Source: Trileptium ribeirensis (lineage: Eukaryota; Nematoda; Enoplea; Enoplida; Thoracostomopsidae). Taken from it: a stretch of 64,000 bases of DNA. The stretch is from contig JASANE010016100.1 in NCBI GenBank assembly GCA_030248225.1, forward strand, positions 1 through 64,000, in the 5' to 3' direction. Position numbers and translations under genes: made by a program. This document shows, piece after piece, positions 1 through 10,928 of the stretch (position 1 is its first letter; each line of letters starts with the position of its first letter). A model generated the notes under the pieces. The model did not search any database, was not told where the DNA came from, and saw only the letters and a list, made by a program, of their open reading frames with translations.

Positions 1-310
1 CATAAAATGATAACGAATCATGGTCATGAAATGGTAAACGAAGCATATTAAAAGAACCACGGCATAAAATGATAACGAATTACGGCATGGAATGGTGAAC
101 GAATCATATTAAAACACGGCATAAAATGATAACGAATTACGGCATGAAATGGTAAACGAATCATATAAAAACACGGCATGAAAATGATAACGAATTACGG
201 CATGAAATGGTAAACGAATCATATAAAAATACGGCATGAAAATGATAACGAATTACGGCATGAAATGGTAAACGAATCATATAAAAATACGGCATAAAAA
301 TGATAACGAA
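1..310. repeat. 58-bp tandem repeat (minisatellite)
   Basis: About five tandem copies of a roughly 58-bp unit run into the window start. Each unit has two related halves, one containing ATGATAACGAATTACGG and one containing ATGGTAAACGAATCATAT, so the array probably grew from a shorter half-unit of about 29 bp. The first copies are the most diverged. Short open frames through it come from the repeat and are not genes. Confidence 0.9.
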
Positions 311-1778
311 TTGGTTCACGGTACCAGCGTCTTCCCACTCTCCCGAGGGCTTTCCTTGACGTTTTTCGAATAATTTTGACACCGGAATTACTGAAGAGAC
401 ACGTAACGGGGCCGGAACGGGCCTGTTACAGATGCATCGTTTATGTGAAACGTGAGTTTACATTCTTTTGTACATAAATTCAGCATTCTTCACATTAAAT
501 CGATTTGACAGGTTTTCGCTTTCTAGATAATGATCCAGGTTCGAAAATATTACAAGTGTCAAGATAGCACAGCTTAACCTTATCGAACTCGAAACGGCTT
601 TTGCTACTTCATAAATTTTAACTTATCGAAAACTGTGCGAGGAAATTTATATTACAGTTGCTTCCATTGCATCACCTACTCGTGACCGCTTCTTGCTTAC
701 TAACAAGTGATCGTTTACTGAAAAGTGCAACAGAATAACCATAGGAAACAGACAGTAAAATTCATCGTTAGCAAACAGTGCAATACACGATTATGTTCTG
801 TGAATAAAATAACCAGTTTAACCATCACCACCAAGAAGATTTGTCTTTGTTGTCTGAGGTATATACACGGTTTGCCTGATCACTCATTTCCTTATGTGTT
901 GGTCATGGAAATGTACGCATGGTTTTCGCAAAAAATAATTTGAAGGCTTCCTGAACGAAGGAAGTTTCAAAGTACTGACTGTTGCCTTATGCTTTTCCAT
1001 GATTTCGGCTAATTTCCCTGCAGCAAATGCTACCCACGAGCTTGCATAATGTAAAATACCACACCCCCAACATAGGGCGCTGCACATACGCTGATAAAAC
1101 AGCTACTTTAAGTCTATACCGTTTTCTTGTATAAACATTCAATCTCAGTTGCAAAGATGTGCAACTGTTTCTGTTAAAAAATTGTTACGTAACCAAATCC
1201 ACGCTGAAACATTTAGATATTATTGGTAGACAGATGTATCTGTTTAATTGTACGACATGTAATGCGCATTACTGCCAGGTAGCAATTTCGTAATCTTGCA
1301 CTACATTTATATATATTCCCAAAATTTTAACACGTCAACGGAGTTTTTAAGTACAAAAATACAGCACCACAGTGATAAAAATATGCTGTTTCCATGTTTT
1401 AAAAATTTTTAAAATGAATTGTGTTTAATGTTTTCACATATAATTCTTCATACTCTCGCGCAAACTTCAGAAATATCTGTTCGAAATGCTAAATCGTATG
1501 AAGTTAGTTACCAGAAAACCGGAGTTATTATGTATTATAATTTTATGTTGTAGTAACAAATGTCAGCATGTTTACTAGGAACTGGGTTTCTGCCAACCAT
1601 TTTTTGGTTTGCAATACCAAATCAAATCCAAAAGCTGTACAATTTTACCAACACAAATAAACGGTCGTTGGCTGAGTTTATAAACAATGAACATGTTTCA
1701 TAATCCAAAGTTTAAAATTAGCCTGACCATTCAGTCAAAACATTCAACGCATTTTACGTGAATGATTATTCACACAGT
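311..1778. other. no gene recognised
   Basis: AT-rich sequence without a convincing coding frame, repeat or RNA gene. The part nearest 1778 may be the 3' untranslated region of the minus-strand exon that ends at 1779. Confidence 0.5.
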
Positions 1779-2207
1779 TCAGATAGGTGAAAATCGCAAT
1801 GCAAATCCACCGTCTGGTTCATGTTGAACGGCATAGTGAACAGATTTAATGGTTATACCATTTATAATCACGGTACCTCCATTAGCAAGCTGAGCTCTAA
1901 ACCCGCTTAGTAACGAAATATTTGCACTGCCCATCATAGAATTTGCTTTGTTTGTAACATCATCACCATCGACTGGTTCTTCTGGATCATAATCTGACTC
2001 TGAAGCAGCGATGGATTCCGGAGAAGGGGCGGAATAATCCTCCGGCAACGGGAGGTAATCTGGTGAGGCCGGAGATTCAAGCATTTCTTTATTAATTAAC
2101 TCTATAGAGATATCGTTGATATTTTGCCCGGTTTCAGCTTGTAGTAATGACGGTTTCACTTCGAACTTTATCTTAACAGGCCGTATCTGCTCACATGTAG
2201 CACATGG
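1779..2207 (-). CDS. probable terminal exon, unidentified protein
   Basis: The minus strand reads open for 142 codons to a TGA at 1781-1779. A good acceptor (pyrimidine-rich stretch then CAG) ends at 2208, so the exon would start in phase 0 with CCA at 2207. The peptide begins with a CxxC pair (PCATCEQIRPVK). A strongly acidic, Ser/Pro-rich middle follows (SPESIAASESDYDPEEPVDG), then a hydrophobic and glycine-containing C-terminus (GGTVIINGITIKSV) ending in FALRFSPI. Composition is protein-like and unlike the surrounding AT-rich DNA. I do not recognise the family. It lies on the same strand as the RdRP gene and its phase fits the last RdRP exon seen (33743-33951, ends phase 0). It could therefore be that gene's last exon, 31 kb away, but it could equally belong to another gene. 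Confidence 0.4.
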   Translation of the reverse strand, partial: PCATCEQIRPVKIKFEVKPSLLQAETGQNINDISIELINKEMLESPASPDYLPLPEDYSAPSPESIAASESDYDPEEPVDGDDVTNKANSMMGSANISLLSGFRAQLANGGTVIINGITIKSVHYAVQHEPDGGFALRFSPI

Positions 2208-5200
2208 CTGAGGAGTAACCGTGGGCGAGTTGTACGCATGGCAAGTGAAGTGAGGATGCCACTTTTTTGCATTATTTTAAAACGACAACGATCTACAGTA
2301 ATTGTGACTAGGTTGTTAATTAATGACCTGACGCTGTTTAACAATGCAGCATGTTTTTTTGCTAAAAACGCTCGCAAATTTGAATAATTTTTGTATTTTG
2401 TGAGTAAATTTTGATGTAAATTTTACCTTGTAGAGACTATTGAACGTTGATATGGAGTTGAGCCAACAGACCACTGTGTTTTTACAAAATGTTTAATTAC
2501 GATAAAAAAATTTTAGTTTTATTGTAGCCACAATTGTGTTTTAATATTATGTTTACTAATGAGCCGTATCATAATGTACGCAGCACCCGCTGACACCCGT
2601 TCATAACGCAAACGGCACCCAAGGTAAAACTAGCTGACAGTAAGTTAATAACCCAACAGACTAAATTAACCAGTGGTACAATAATTTTTTTGCTATTTCT
2701 GTGTGGCGTGTCATTAATGAGGTGAACTAACAAATTTTAAGTACACTAAAGACCCACGCCGCAAACCAATCTGTTGCCAACCAACCAATTAATTGGAGCA
2801 TATTTTGAGAAATTAATGACAGAAGCCGTTTATTACACACATAATAATAACTTACTATGAAATAAATGAGTGGTTTTTGTTTACTTATACAGTTAGACAG
2901 ACATTACAGAAATGTATTAGTTTCCAAAACTACTTTAATGAAGCTATCATTACTGGTACGATATGAGCGATAGTACGTATAAATGCAAAATGAATGTGTT
3001 TCCACGCTTGTATCAGACACCCGCTGGCACTGAAGTACAACCCCGTACAATCCCGTACCCAGCACCACCATATGACCCGTACAACCCGGTACCCCGCTAA
3101 TGACCCCAAACAAAACATAAAAATTTTCCTGCAAAAATGAAGGTGAATGAATCCTCAAAAACTCTATCTTCGTGCTGCTCCTACTATACTACTATTAGAT
3201 CATAATATAATATAATAAAATCGGTGTCGATTGCTGTTTTCGTTCTGAAGTTTACTTTCCCTTCATTACTTTTCCAAGTAATGTCTACTAATGCCTAGGA
3301 TCTATAAAACCCAATGGTAGTAACCTTATCTAATTAAACATATGTATTGATTATTCTAATGATAAAAGGCTGCTACATTACTATTGCGCTTGGATGACAC
3401 TTTCTGAAATTTGACAGCAACTTTTCACGTTTATGCGCTTGTGAAGCAAATTATTTTGGCAGTTGTTACCCACAATTTCAACTGAAACGTCGGATGTAAA
3501 AAGCGGTTCGCTTTGAAAGGTAGTACGATTTAGATATCGGTCAGAACAGAGAAAACCTTGTAAAAGCACAATATGTACAAGTGAGCTTAGCGAATAAGCT
3601 AAACAGGCTCCTATATAAGCTTTGACTTAAAAGCCTAAAAGAAGTCTGGATTCTCTCAAATATCTTGCTCTAAGCTGTTCGTTTTTGTAACGTTATAAAA
3701 CATATTGACCTTCATGGTATATGTACGGGACCCCCCAAATGTTCTGATATTAGATCTATGCACGGTGGGACTTTAAGATTTAAACTTATCCTTTCAAATA
3801 TTTCAAACTTGTATATATTTTACGCTGCTTTTATAATAATAAATATTTTAGAAGAATTCAAAGGCGTCGAAAGTATGGAGATTAGAGAGGGGGCAACCAT
3901 CCCCAATTTTACTGATAAAATTGACATAATTTACTGATGAAGATATAGAATGCAGAGCTTGCGACGCCCATACAAAACATACAATTAATCGCCATCTGTT
4001 ATAAGAAACATTACGAAATTTTCAGACAAAAACTTTGGAGAAAGAAGAAAAACTAGAAAATCGCAAAAAAATTGTAGTTACGTTTCAGCCTTTTCTTTGC
4101 TCGTACACTCTCGAGAGACCATGTGCCCCTAAGCCAATGGAATGTGGACACCTATCATAATAATATGTGTATACATATTCTTTTCAGGCATTTTATGTTG
4201 AATATTTAATAATAGTTTAATCTTCATATTTCAAGACGAATAGCAAGTAAGCATTTTATATATCACAAATAAATGCCGGAAAATTTGTGCCAAATATGAT
4301 GGGAAATCGTTTCTTTTGTTTAAAGAGAAATTGAAAATTGATATTCTGCACGCACAGGATCTAATCGATTTAATCAGTTCATCAGTACGTAGGTAACGGA
4401 GATATTATTTCTTTTGATTCTGCTGCACTTTTAATGAACGATAATGTCTCTTCTGGCGGTACATTGGTGAAGGGAACGGTGACGTCGAAACTAGCAAAGA
4501 ACTTGTTGGAAAAACCAGTTTTGATTATATTTTTCATGAACAAGAAAGAGTTACTTACAGTATAGCAATTTTTTTGTGATGGGTTCTAAAATCGGAATTA
4601 AAAATTGTGCAAGTTTTTGTACAGCTGAGCCAACGCAAGATAAAATCAGGTGCAATTGTACGTTGTCTTGAAGTCTAAAATTCAAATTTCTAAATAAAAA
4701 CGCATTCTAATAGCTTTTAAGACAAAATCTTCAACGCATGCTCATAGGTAATTAGTGAGAGGGAGATTTTTCATGCATGCACCATTACGATGCTGGACGC
4801 CAGCTCTCGCGGGCATCATCAATCACCCCGGGGAGAGAGCCCGATTGCTGCGGATCAACACGCTTCAAGTTCTTTTCTGTGCGTACAATGTTCTCGAACA
4901 AATTTGCAACAAATAGACAAAAAAGGAGTAATGAACGAAAAATGATCAAAATTGGTAAATATGGGTTAAAATTTATAAACTTTTGGGAAAATCGGCAAAA
5001 ATGGACGGAGATTTATGTCCAGCTTGGAAAAACCCTGGCAACGAAAAAAGGCAAATAGTTTATTGAACAATTGATTTTATAATATTAAGCTTTCATTAAA
5101 AAATTGCGTTCTGTATAACGATAACAAACCAAAACAGATCAACACCTGGGCCAATTTCCAAAGACCATAGCATAAGGCATCATAGGGTGGAAGAGATAAG

Positions 5201-5973
5201 TGGGATAAATATTGCAACTTTGCAATTTCACTTTGAAACATTATTCATTAAAAATTGAAAATGCTGTGCAAAAACGGACAGATGGGTTGTTTCGAGTTTA
5301 AATAATCATAATTGTTAAAATACATTTCATGAGCTGACTCGAAATTCGATCCTTCCGACAAGAACCTAGCGTCTGTATTCCACTAATTATGGCAGTCTTA
5401 AGAGCCCACGCAGCTTCGGTAAAATTGTTAAAGTTTGTTGATTTAAAAACTTCATTTTTGGAAGAAAAATAAATTGTGTAGGTTGCTAACCTAGGATTGG
5501 GTTTCCAAGCTCTTTGGCGCGCTTTAGCTTATGCTGCTCTTGAAGCTTTATGGATAGGCACCGGATTTACGATGATATTATGTACCAGTCAAAGATAGCC
5601 GAAGTTTTTAAGAGCACGCTAGTGTTGTTGAACTGCTTGTGAAGAAGACTGCTACATTTTTACGTTTATCTAGATCGTCTTATATTTTACTGACAAAATA
5701 AGGCCAGTTAGATATATTTCTTAATATGGCACGATCTATTAGCTTTACAAAGCTGTGTGTTAGGTTGGCTTGGATAGACTGGTTAGGTTGGCTGCAACTT
5801 TCGAGAAATGAACTGTGTGCATTTCGTTTGCCGATGTTAATGACTATTTTCTTATTGACTTTGTAAAAAGTGACGATATTGCCACCGTATTTTTGTCTCA
5901 GACTTTTGATGTTGCTTAAAAGAAACTGGGCACTGCTGAAGCAGGGCCGGAAACTAGACCGCTATAAGCTAAT
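2208..5973. other. no gene recognised
   Basis: Both strands hold only short, stop-rich frames. Around 3030-3100 there are a few short direct repeats of CCCGTACaaC type. No RNA gene or complete mobile element was found. The Polinton target duplication GCTAAT is at 5968-5973. Confidence 0.5.
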
Positions 5974-6175
5974 AGTAGATGAAAAAAGTTGCTTTGGAGC
6001 CCCCCGCCCAGCGGGGGCGGGGGATATCTGGGTCAAATGCGGGGTAGGCATGGCGGGGGTTATGTAGGGCAAATGCGGGGGTACGGGGATATTATTTGGG
6101 TGAGTGGGGGTATTATTTGGGTCAGCGGGGTATTATTTGGGTCAACTAGAGGATGTTATTTGGGCTGGGATGTGT
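5974..6175 (+). repeat. left terminal inverted repeat of the Polinton
   Basis: Pairs with 18695-18895. The outer 65 bp differ by a couple of bases only. Farther in, both arms consist of degenerate direct sub-repeats of the form TATTATTTGGGTCAGCGGGG, and the arms differ in how many are kept. The strand carrying the G-runs is purine-rich and could fold as G-quadruplexes. Confidence 0.93.
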
Positions 6176-6330
6176 ATTATATGGTCGATTAATTATGTCA
6201 GCGGATGAAATTGCAATCAACATGCAAATTCTATGTCGGCGGGGCACTTTCTGAGTTACAATACCTCCCCGTTACTTTACGCTTTCATATGACCTATCGA
6301 CCCTGATACACTTGTACCACCTAGAGATCC

Positions 6331-6985
6331 TTTATAAAATTTTTATAACTGATCACGTTTTCTCAAAGTTATTGCTCAACTGAGATTTTTCGCGATCAAC
6401 TAGCTGTCACTATCAATAGCGTTTCAATCTTCGATCACAAGGTTCTGCAAACCAGCAAAACTACTTGATTACGACGACGAGATCCAAATCGTGGGTCCAT
6501 CAACGTCAGGTATGGACCTCAGTTCCGTTGACAACTCTCGAGGCTTGCTCGATGACGCAGGTCCTTTGAGTCCTGTTGTTCGCGATTCAGTCGAGGATCA
6601 AATGGATCGCGATCTGAGTGAAGTGGACGATACAAAACGACTCGTGGATCTGGTATACGACCAGATCGATTTCGACAACGTGGAGGATCCAGACCTCGGG
6701 ATGGAAAATGAGTTCTGGACTGCGCTAAAAGCAATCATCGCGATACTGCAAGCGTGACGTTATGGGCGCTTATATGCTGCTCAACATCAACTACACGAAC
6801 CAGCTATACACGTGCGTGAAAGATAAACTTTCTGAATCTTGCGAGCGATACTAAATTGTAAATATAACTTGTATATAGCCATATGTGTATTGTTTCCATA
6901 TATTTTGTTTGTCTTGTGTATGTATATATCTTGATGTATAAATGTATTAATATTAACATGTAAATAAAATTTATACGGTTTATCT
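6331..6985 (+). CDS. small acidic protein gene of the Polinton left end
   Basis: A TATAAAA box (about 6334) is followed by a frame open from about 6403 to a TGA at 6755-6757, and an AATAAA signal lies near 6963, so a complete small transcription unit is visible. The first ATG in frame is at 6512 and gives 81 residues. The coding-like sequence starts earlier without an ATG (LLDYDDEIQIVGPSTSG), so the start may have decayed or an upstream exon may be missing. The product is very acidic (VRDSVEDQMDRDLSEVDD, FDNVEDPDLG) with a short hydrophobic tail (ALKAIIAILQA). I recognise no family. It points inward from the left inverted repeat, against the main gene block, and converges with the gene at 7862-8200. 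Confidence 0.5.
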
Positions 6986-7407
6986 TTATTTTTTACACGC
7001 GTGATTTAACTTGCGTGACTCTCGCGTAAGATGGATTTACATAACACACTGCCTGTTGTGATGATTCCACTATAGTTAGGAGCACATCTGGAAACGAACG
7101 TATAAAGGGTTCAATGCTAATTCAAGGATGCTGAACATCGTGACTGTTCAACAATTAGTCACCAAACGCGAACCGGCATGTGGTGCTTATTATGTTAAAG
7201 AATTGCCCTGTGCTTCATCATTCGCCATGTACCAAATGTGACAGACCTCGATAGACTATCGAAAACTGGGACATACTAGTCATGTATAGTACAAGAATTT
7301 TACATGATTAGTATGCCCCAGCTACTATTCATAGGTACGCTTGTCGCTATATGTTTCGAACGATATTGAAGTATTAAATTTACCGGTGTTACAACTGGCT
7401 AATCTTT

Positions 7408-7416
7408 TTTCTTTAT
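7408..7416 (-). terminator. candidate polyadenylation signal (AATAAA, minus strand)
   Basis: CTTTATTTT on the plus strand reads AATAAA on the minus strand, downstream of the last minus-strand gene. With the plus-strand AATAAA near 6963 it marks the meeting point of the two converging transcription units. Confidence 0.4.
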
Positions 7417-7861
7417 TTTCCAAAAAAATATTTACATTACGAAACATAAATGCAAATTACATACGGTTTCTAAGCTCATACTTTCTCTTTCGCGCGTAAA
7501 CAGCATGTGAATATACAAAAGCTGTTACGATACTATTACCTTCCGTAATGATACAAAGTATATTAGCCGGTTTATTGTCCCAACCCCTGTAACCAATAAC
7601 TTTATCGAACATTTTAAAGTATTCCGTCCGGTTGTCACCTCTTTGAAACGGTCATCACTGTTTTTATAGTTTCATATATGTGTTTTTATAGTCATCAACA
7701 AGGACAGAGTTTCCTACGACAAAATTTCCAATGTGGTTTTGTATTGAATGATGACTTAACATGAACCGTGACATTTAGGAAAGCTAAATTACCTGAACGT
7801 CACACGCAAGAATGAAGACTCGGACAAACAACACTTTAAATTTCGCGAGAGCACCCCTGAT

Positions 7862-8200
7862 CTACGTTGATTTAAATAACTTTACAAGTACTTTACAATG
7901 TGTTGTGTACAACTGAGGATATTTACCCGATAATTTATACATTGATTCCTCAAACGTTTTTCCTTTTTTCCTTTCCATCGTGATAAATTTAACTGCTGTT
8001 AGCAACGTTTCTCGTAAATGCAGTACATTAAACAATTCATCTTCACACTGACAACGCCCGTCAATATATTCTCCACTCGATTGACACTCCTTTGGAAATT
8101 CTATTACCTTTGATTGCCGAAAAACAATCTCTTCTTGAAGGTATTCATTGTGCACATAATAGACAATGTCATAGTGAGTCTTTGCTTGCCTGTTACCCAT
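7862..8200 (-). CDS. small Polinton protein with N-myristoylation signal
   Basis: An intact 112-codon frame starts at ATG 8200. The N-terminus MGNRQAKT fits the myristoylation pattern (Gly2, small residue at position 6), so the protein may sit on the inner face of a membrane. The middle has a cysteine cluster (CQSSGEYIDGRCQCEDELF) and the C-terminal half is lysine-rich and probably helical. I do not recognise the family. It is the last gene of the minus-strand block. A TATATAA box lies about 60 bp upstream (8257-8268), so it probably has its own promoter. It is one of the few genes in the element without a visible break. Confidence 0.6.
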   Translation of the reverse strand: MGNRQAKTHYDIVYYVHNEYLQEEIVFRQSKVIEFPKECQSSGEYIDGRCQCEDELFNVLHLRETLLTAVKFITMERKKGKTFEESMYKLSGKYPQLYTTHCKVLVKLFKST

Positions 8201-8256
8201 GACACGACTGTTTTGTGTGAAATCTAAATAACTACTGAAACGCTTCGAGGATTTTA

Positions 8257-8268
8257 ACGTTTATATAT
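8257..8268 (-). promoter_or_regulatory. TATA box for the 7862-8200 gene
   Basis: The minus strand reads GATATATAAACG, about 57-68 bp upstream of the ATG at 8200, which leaves room for a start site and a short leader. Confidence 0.5.
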
Positions 8269-8336
8269 CTTTCTTGAAGGACTCGCGCAAAGTCAAACAG
8301 TGCTAATTTTGCCATGAACTGAGATGCAATGTTACA

Positions 8337-8801
8337 CTAATAAAAGGTAAAACCTCGATATATTCCTGCTGCACGAATAAAAATGATGCCATGTTTGTAG
8401 CAGATTGGTAATTTCAAAAATACGTATTCAAAACCGTCATACAAATAAACAACTTGTTTTCCCCACGTCACATTTGCTGGTGGTTGTAAACGGACATTGA
8501 AATGTAGGTCTGATGACGTTTTATTGATCCATTGAATGTCGTACACGCTTATTGCATTAAACTTTACTTGTGAAGCATTCGACCAATTTTCAAAACACGA
8601 AATTTTTTGGTCCGTAATACCACGGTTTGCAGTGATTAATAATATAACACCTTCAACAACAACTAATGCAGCCAACAGTACAAGACAAAGTATGGTTCGG
8701 TTAAATTTCAATGTAGTCACCGGTGTATTGGTCATGTTTGCTCTATGAATCGATACCTTTTTAAGCATGTTTAATGAAAAACATTTAAACCATTTAAGCA
8801 T
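8337..8801 (-). CDS. single-pass membrane glycoprotein of the Polinton
   Basis: The frame is open upstream into the capsid gene. I choose ATG 8801 because its ATGCTTAA overlaps the stop of the major capsid gene (8794-8796), a compact overlap typical of such elements. ATGs at 8768 and 8735 are alternatives. The 154-residue product has a basic N-terminus and one transmembrane segment (about residues 37-58, TILCLVLLAALVVVEGVILL). An outer domain of about 95 residues follows, with four N-glycosylation sequons (NWS, NAS, NKT, NVT) and two cysteines (FENWSN region and LPICYK). This is the layout of a type II membrane protein with the C-terminus outside. Its function is unknown; a virion or membrane protein is plausible from its position behind the capsid gene. 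Confidence 0.6.
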   Translation of the reverse strand: MLKWFKCFSLNMLKKVSIHRANMTNTPVTTLKFNRTILCLVLLAALVVVEGVILLITANRGITDQKISCFENWSNASQVKFNAISVYDIQWINKTSSDLHFNVRLQPPANVTWGKQVVYLYDGFEYVFLKLPICYKHGIIFIRAAGIYRGFTFY

Positions 8802-10086
8802 ATTTGTTCCAAGCCAAATCGTGATTAGAGTTAAATTGAAGTTCAGCAGGAAATTCACCCATTGCAAATATAACTATTGCCTTGCTGAGTTCGCTCGAGA
8901 AGTCTATACATAATCGGAGTTGTCCATTCTCTGGATTACTCAGATAGTTACAATCACTGCTATGGTCTCGACTCAAATCAATGCAAAATATTTGATATCC
9001 AGCACCAGGTTTAAATGCTGTTGGGTTTAAACCCAAGTTATCATTTTTATAATTCAATGCCTGCAATGTAAAATAATACCACCGTAATGCACTAGAGCTT
9101 TTACAAGGTACAGTGATGTTACACGGATAGCGATCGTCGTTCATAAATATAGTGAAATGATCCATATCCGGAAGGGAAAATTCGAACAAATTTTTCTTTG
9201 CCGAACCTCGATAAGCTTCCTGTAGAACGAACCATATGTATATCCTACGAGGTAGATTTCCTTCAAAAATTGTCCAGTCTACGTTTTGTAACCCTTTATT
9301 TACAGATAGGGCATGTATTGTATACCTGATTCCGAAATAATTTGCTCCCGTGGTACTTAAGAGTCTAGATTGGTGTTCTAGTGCCTGTTTTGTTAACTTT
9401 ACTTTAGAAATGTAAAGTTTGAACTCATTTATTCGAATGTGATATTCCGAACTACCGTCGTGTAAAAGCTCTAGATTTGTTGGACTCCTAACAAAGTCTA
9501 ATTCCATACGGGTTTTCGGTGGTAAATACTTTGGGTTTACGTGTGAATCTGTTACAACTGGGAAGTATAGTTCACACTTATGAGACATCATGATGTTTGT
9601 ATTCCTTTGTACACCTCGAGAATTATCAGCTGTTATTTAGTTAAACATGTAAGGTGCATCGTCATCATATATTGAACCGGTGAGATACTGTTTTCGACAA
9701 TCAGCGCTGGTGTGCAGGTGATAAAGTACGTATGTCATCCACGGGTAATGTTATTGATTGAATGTTATAGGTTCACCATTAAGCTTCATTTCGATAGCAG
9801 AAAATAATGAATACCCGAACAGATTGCAAGGTATTATTAATTAGTCAGCAGGTACATTTTTTCCGTCTGATTGTAGTACTTGTATCTCAAGGTAAGCATA
9901 AATTTGAGCTAAATCTATTAAATCATAAGCACTTTCGCTTATTTTAAATCTCGGTATATCATCAACGTCGGAACTAGGTAATGTGGCTTCACACGCTACT
10001 TCAATAATTTGAGTGAAACAATGGAGTCCTGTGTAGGATAGACGCCCTTTCCAGTTTAATTTCTCAAGCCCACACGTTTGCGCCAT
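8794..10086 (-). pseudogene. hexon-like major capsid protein (F54H12.2-like), three stops
   Basis: One frame runs from ATG 10086 to the stop at 8794-8796, 431 codons, close to the length I expect for the invertebrate proteins annotated 'F54H12.2-like', which accompany Polinton polymerases. Recognisable parts are an N-terminal segment with YDLIDLAQIYAYLEIQVLQ, a middle FGYSLFSAIEMKLNGE, HYPWMTYVLY, and a C-terminal half with LPRRIYIWFVLQEAYRGSAK and LFEFSLPDMDHFTIFMNDD. I take it as the double-jelly-roll capsid protein from these resemblances; the fold itself is not visible from sequence. The gene is broken only by three in-frame TAA codons (9841-9843, 9751-9753, 9637-9639) and has no frameshift. 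The downstream membrane-protein gene overlaps its end. Confidence 0.8.
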
Positions 10087-10255
10087 TTTTTCTGTTGTTT
10101 GACAAGTTTTCGTCTCCTTTTAAGAGTTTTGGGTTTTCTGGAAGTTATTTTACGTTTTCGAACAACTGGTTTATTTTTCGTCTGATAACCTGAACACGTC
10201 TTGAAACTATCACGTTCTGCAGTTTAGGTGAATTGAAACAAAGTGGAGTAGACAT
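10056..10255 (-). pseudogene. tiny, strongly basic protein (core-like), frameshifted
   Basis: From ATG 10255 the reading begins STPLCFNSPKLQNV. After a frame change near 10190 it becomes extremely basic (VRKRKITSRKPKTLKRRRK, then KKWRKR) and stops at 10056-10058, overlapping the start of the capsid gene. The Arg/Lys density suggests a DNA-packaging or core protein. This is inference from composition and from its place between the two capsid genes, because no domain can be recognised. Confidence 0.4.
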
Positions 10256-10301
10256 TTTATAAAAGTGTAAGATTAACAACAATGCAAGTCTTTTTAAGCA
10301 T

Positions 10302-10914
10302 TTATGTGAACCACAATCGTAGCAATAGTTCAGATTGTTTAAAGAATCTAACAGGTTTGAAATCTGCATCTACCACTTGCAACTGGAACGTTTTCTGCAG
10401 GGTATTGTTTAGTTGTAGATATACAGGATTATTGCAATTTTCTGAGATGACATGTAATATAGGTTTATATTTTCCGTTAAAAAGTCTCTCTTTTACAAAT
10501 GAACATAAGATAAAAAGTGGTTTATTATAGGTTAAATTCAAGGGTTTTGCACCAATGTGCCTTTCATTTTAAAATGTTAACCTTGAAAGCCAAATAGAGC
10601 TTTGAGTTCTTCTGATAATTTTATTTTTGCATCGTCCAAACAATAAATATTTATTTTGTCACATGTAGGGTCTACACTAAACGTAATTTTTGAATAAAAT
10701 CTGTTTAAAATTCAAGCAGCATTTCAACGTCATAACCATCATCCAACGTTAAGGTTTTCCATAATTTTGCATCTAAGTATTCCACAGTGCTTTTGTTCAA
10801 ATTTATATACTTTTTTGGTACTTTTGCTTCCAAAACACGGACATTAGTAGCGCAAAACTGAGTCGGAAATTCAACTGATGCATTTTCCAAACTACAAATT
10901 ATCACAACCTCCAT
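10302..10914 (-). pseudogene. penton-like minor capsid protein, frameshifted
   Basis: The reading starts at ATG 10914. The N-terminal block (about 70 residues) has FPTQFCATNVRVLEAKVPKK and LTLDDGYDVEMLLEF. A one-base shift near 10703 leads into ITFSVDPTCDKINIYCLDD and LSEELKALFGFQG, followed by a TAA near 10573. After another shift near 10545 comes YNKPLFILCSFVKE and a C-terminal block with NNPVYLQLNNTLQKTFQLQV, ending LLLRLWFT. The order of a 'DGYYD'-like segment, an 'LGFQG'-like segment and a C-terminal beta-strand block followed by a short polar tail is what I know from Polinton/adintovirus penton proteins. It directly precedes the small basic gene and the major capsid gene, as expected for a structural module. 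At about 200 residues it is shorter than some relatives. Confidence 0.65.
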
Positions 10915-10928
10915 GTTTATTTATTTGA

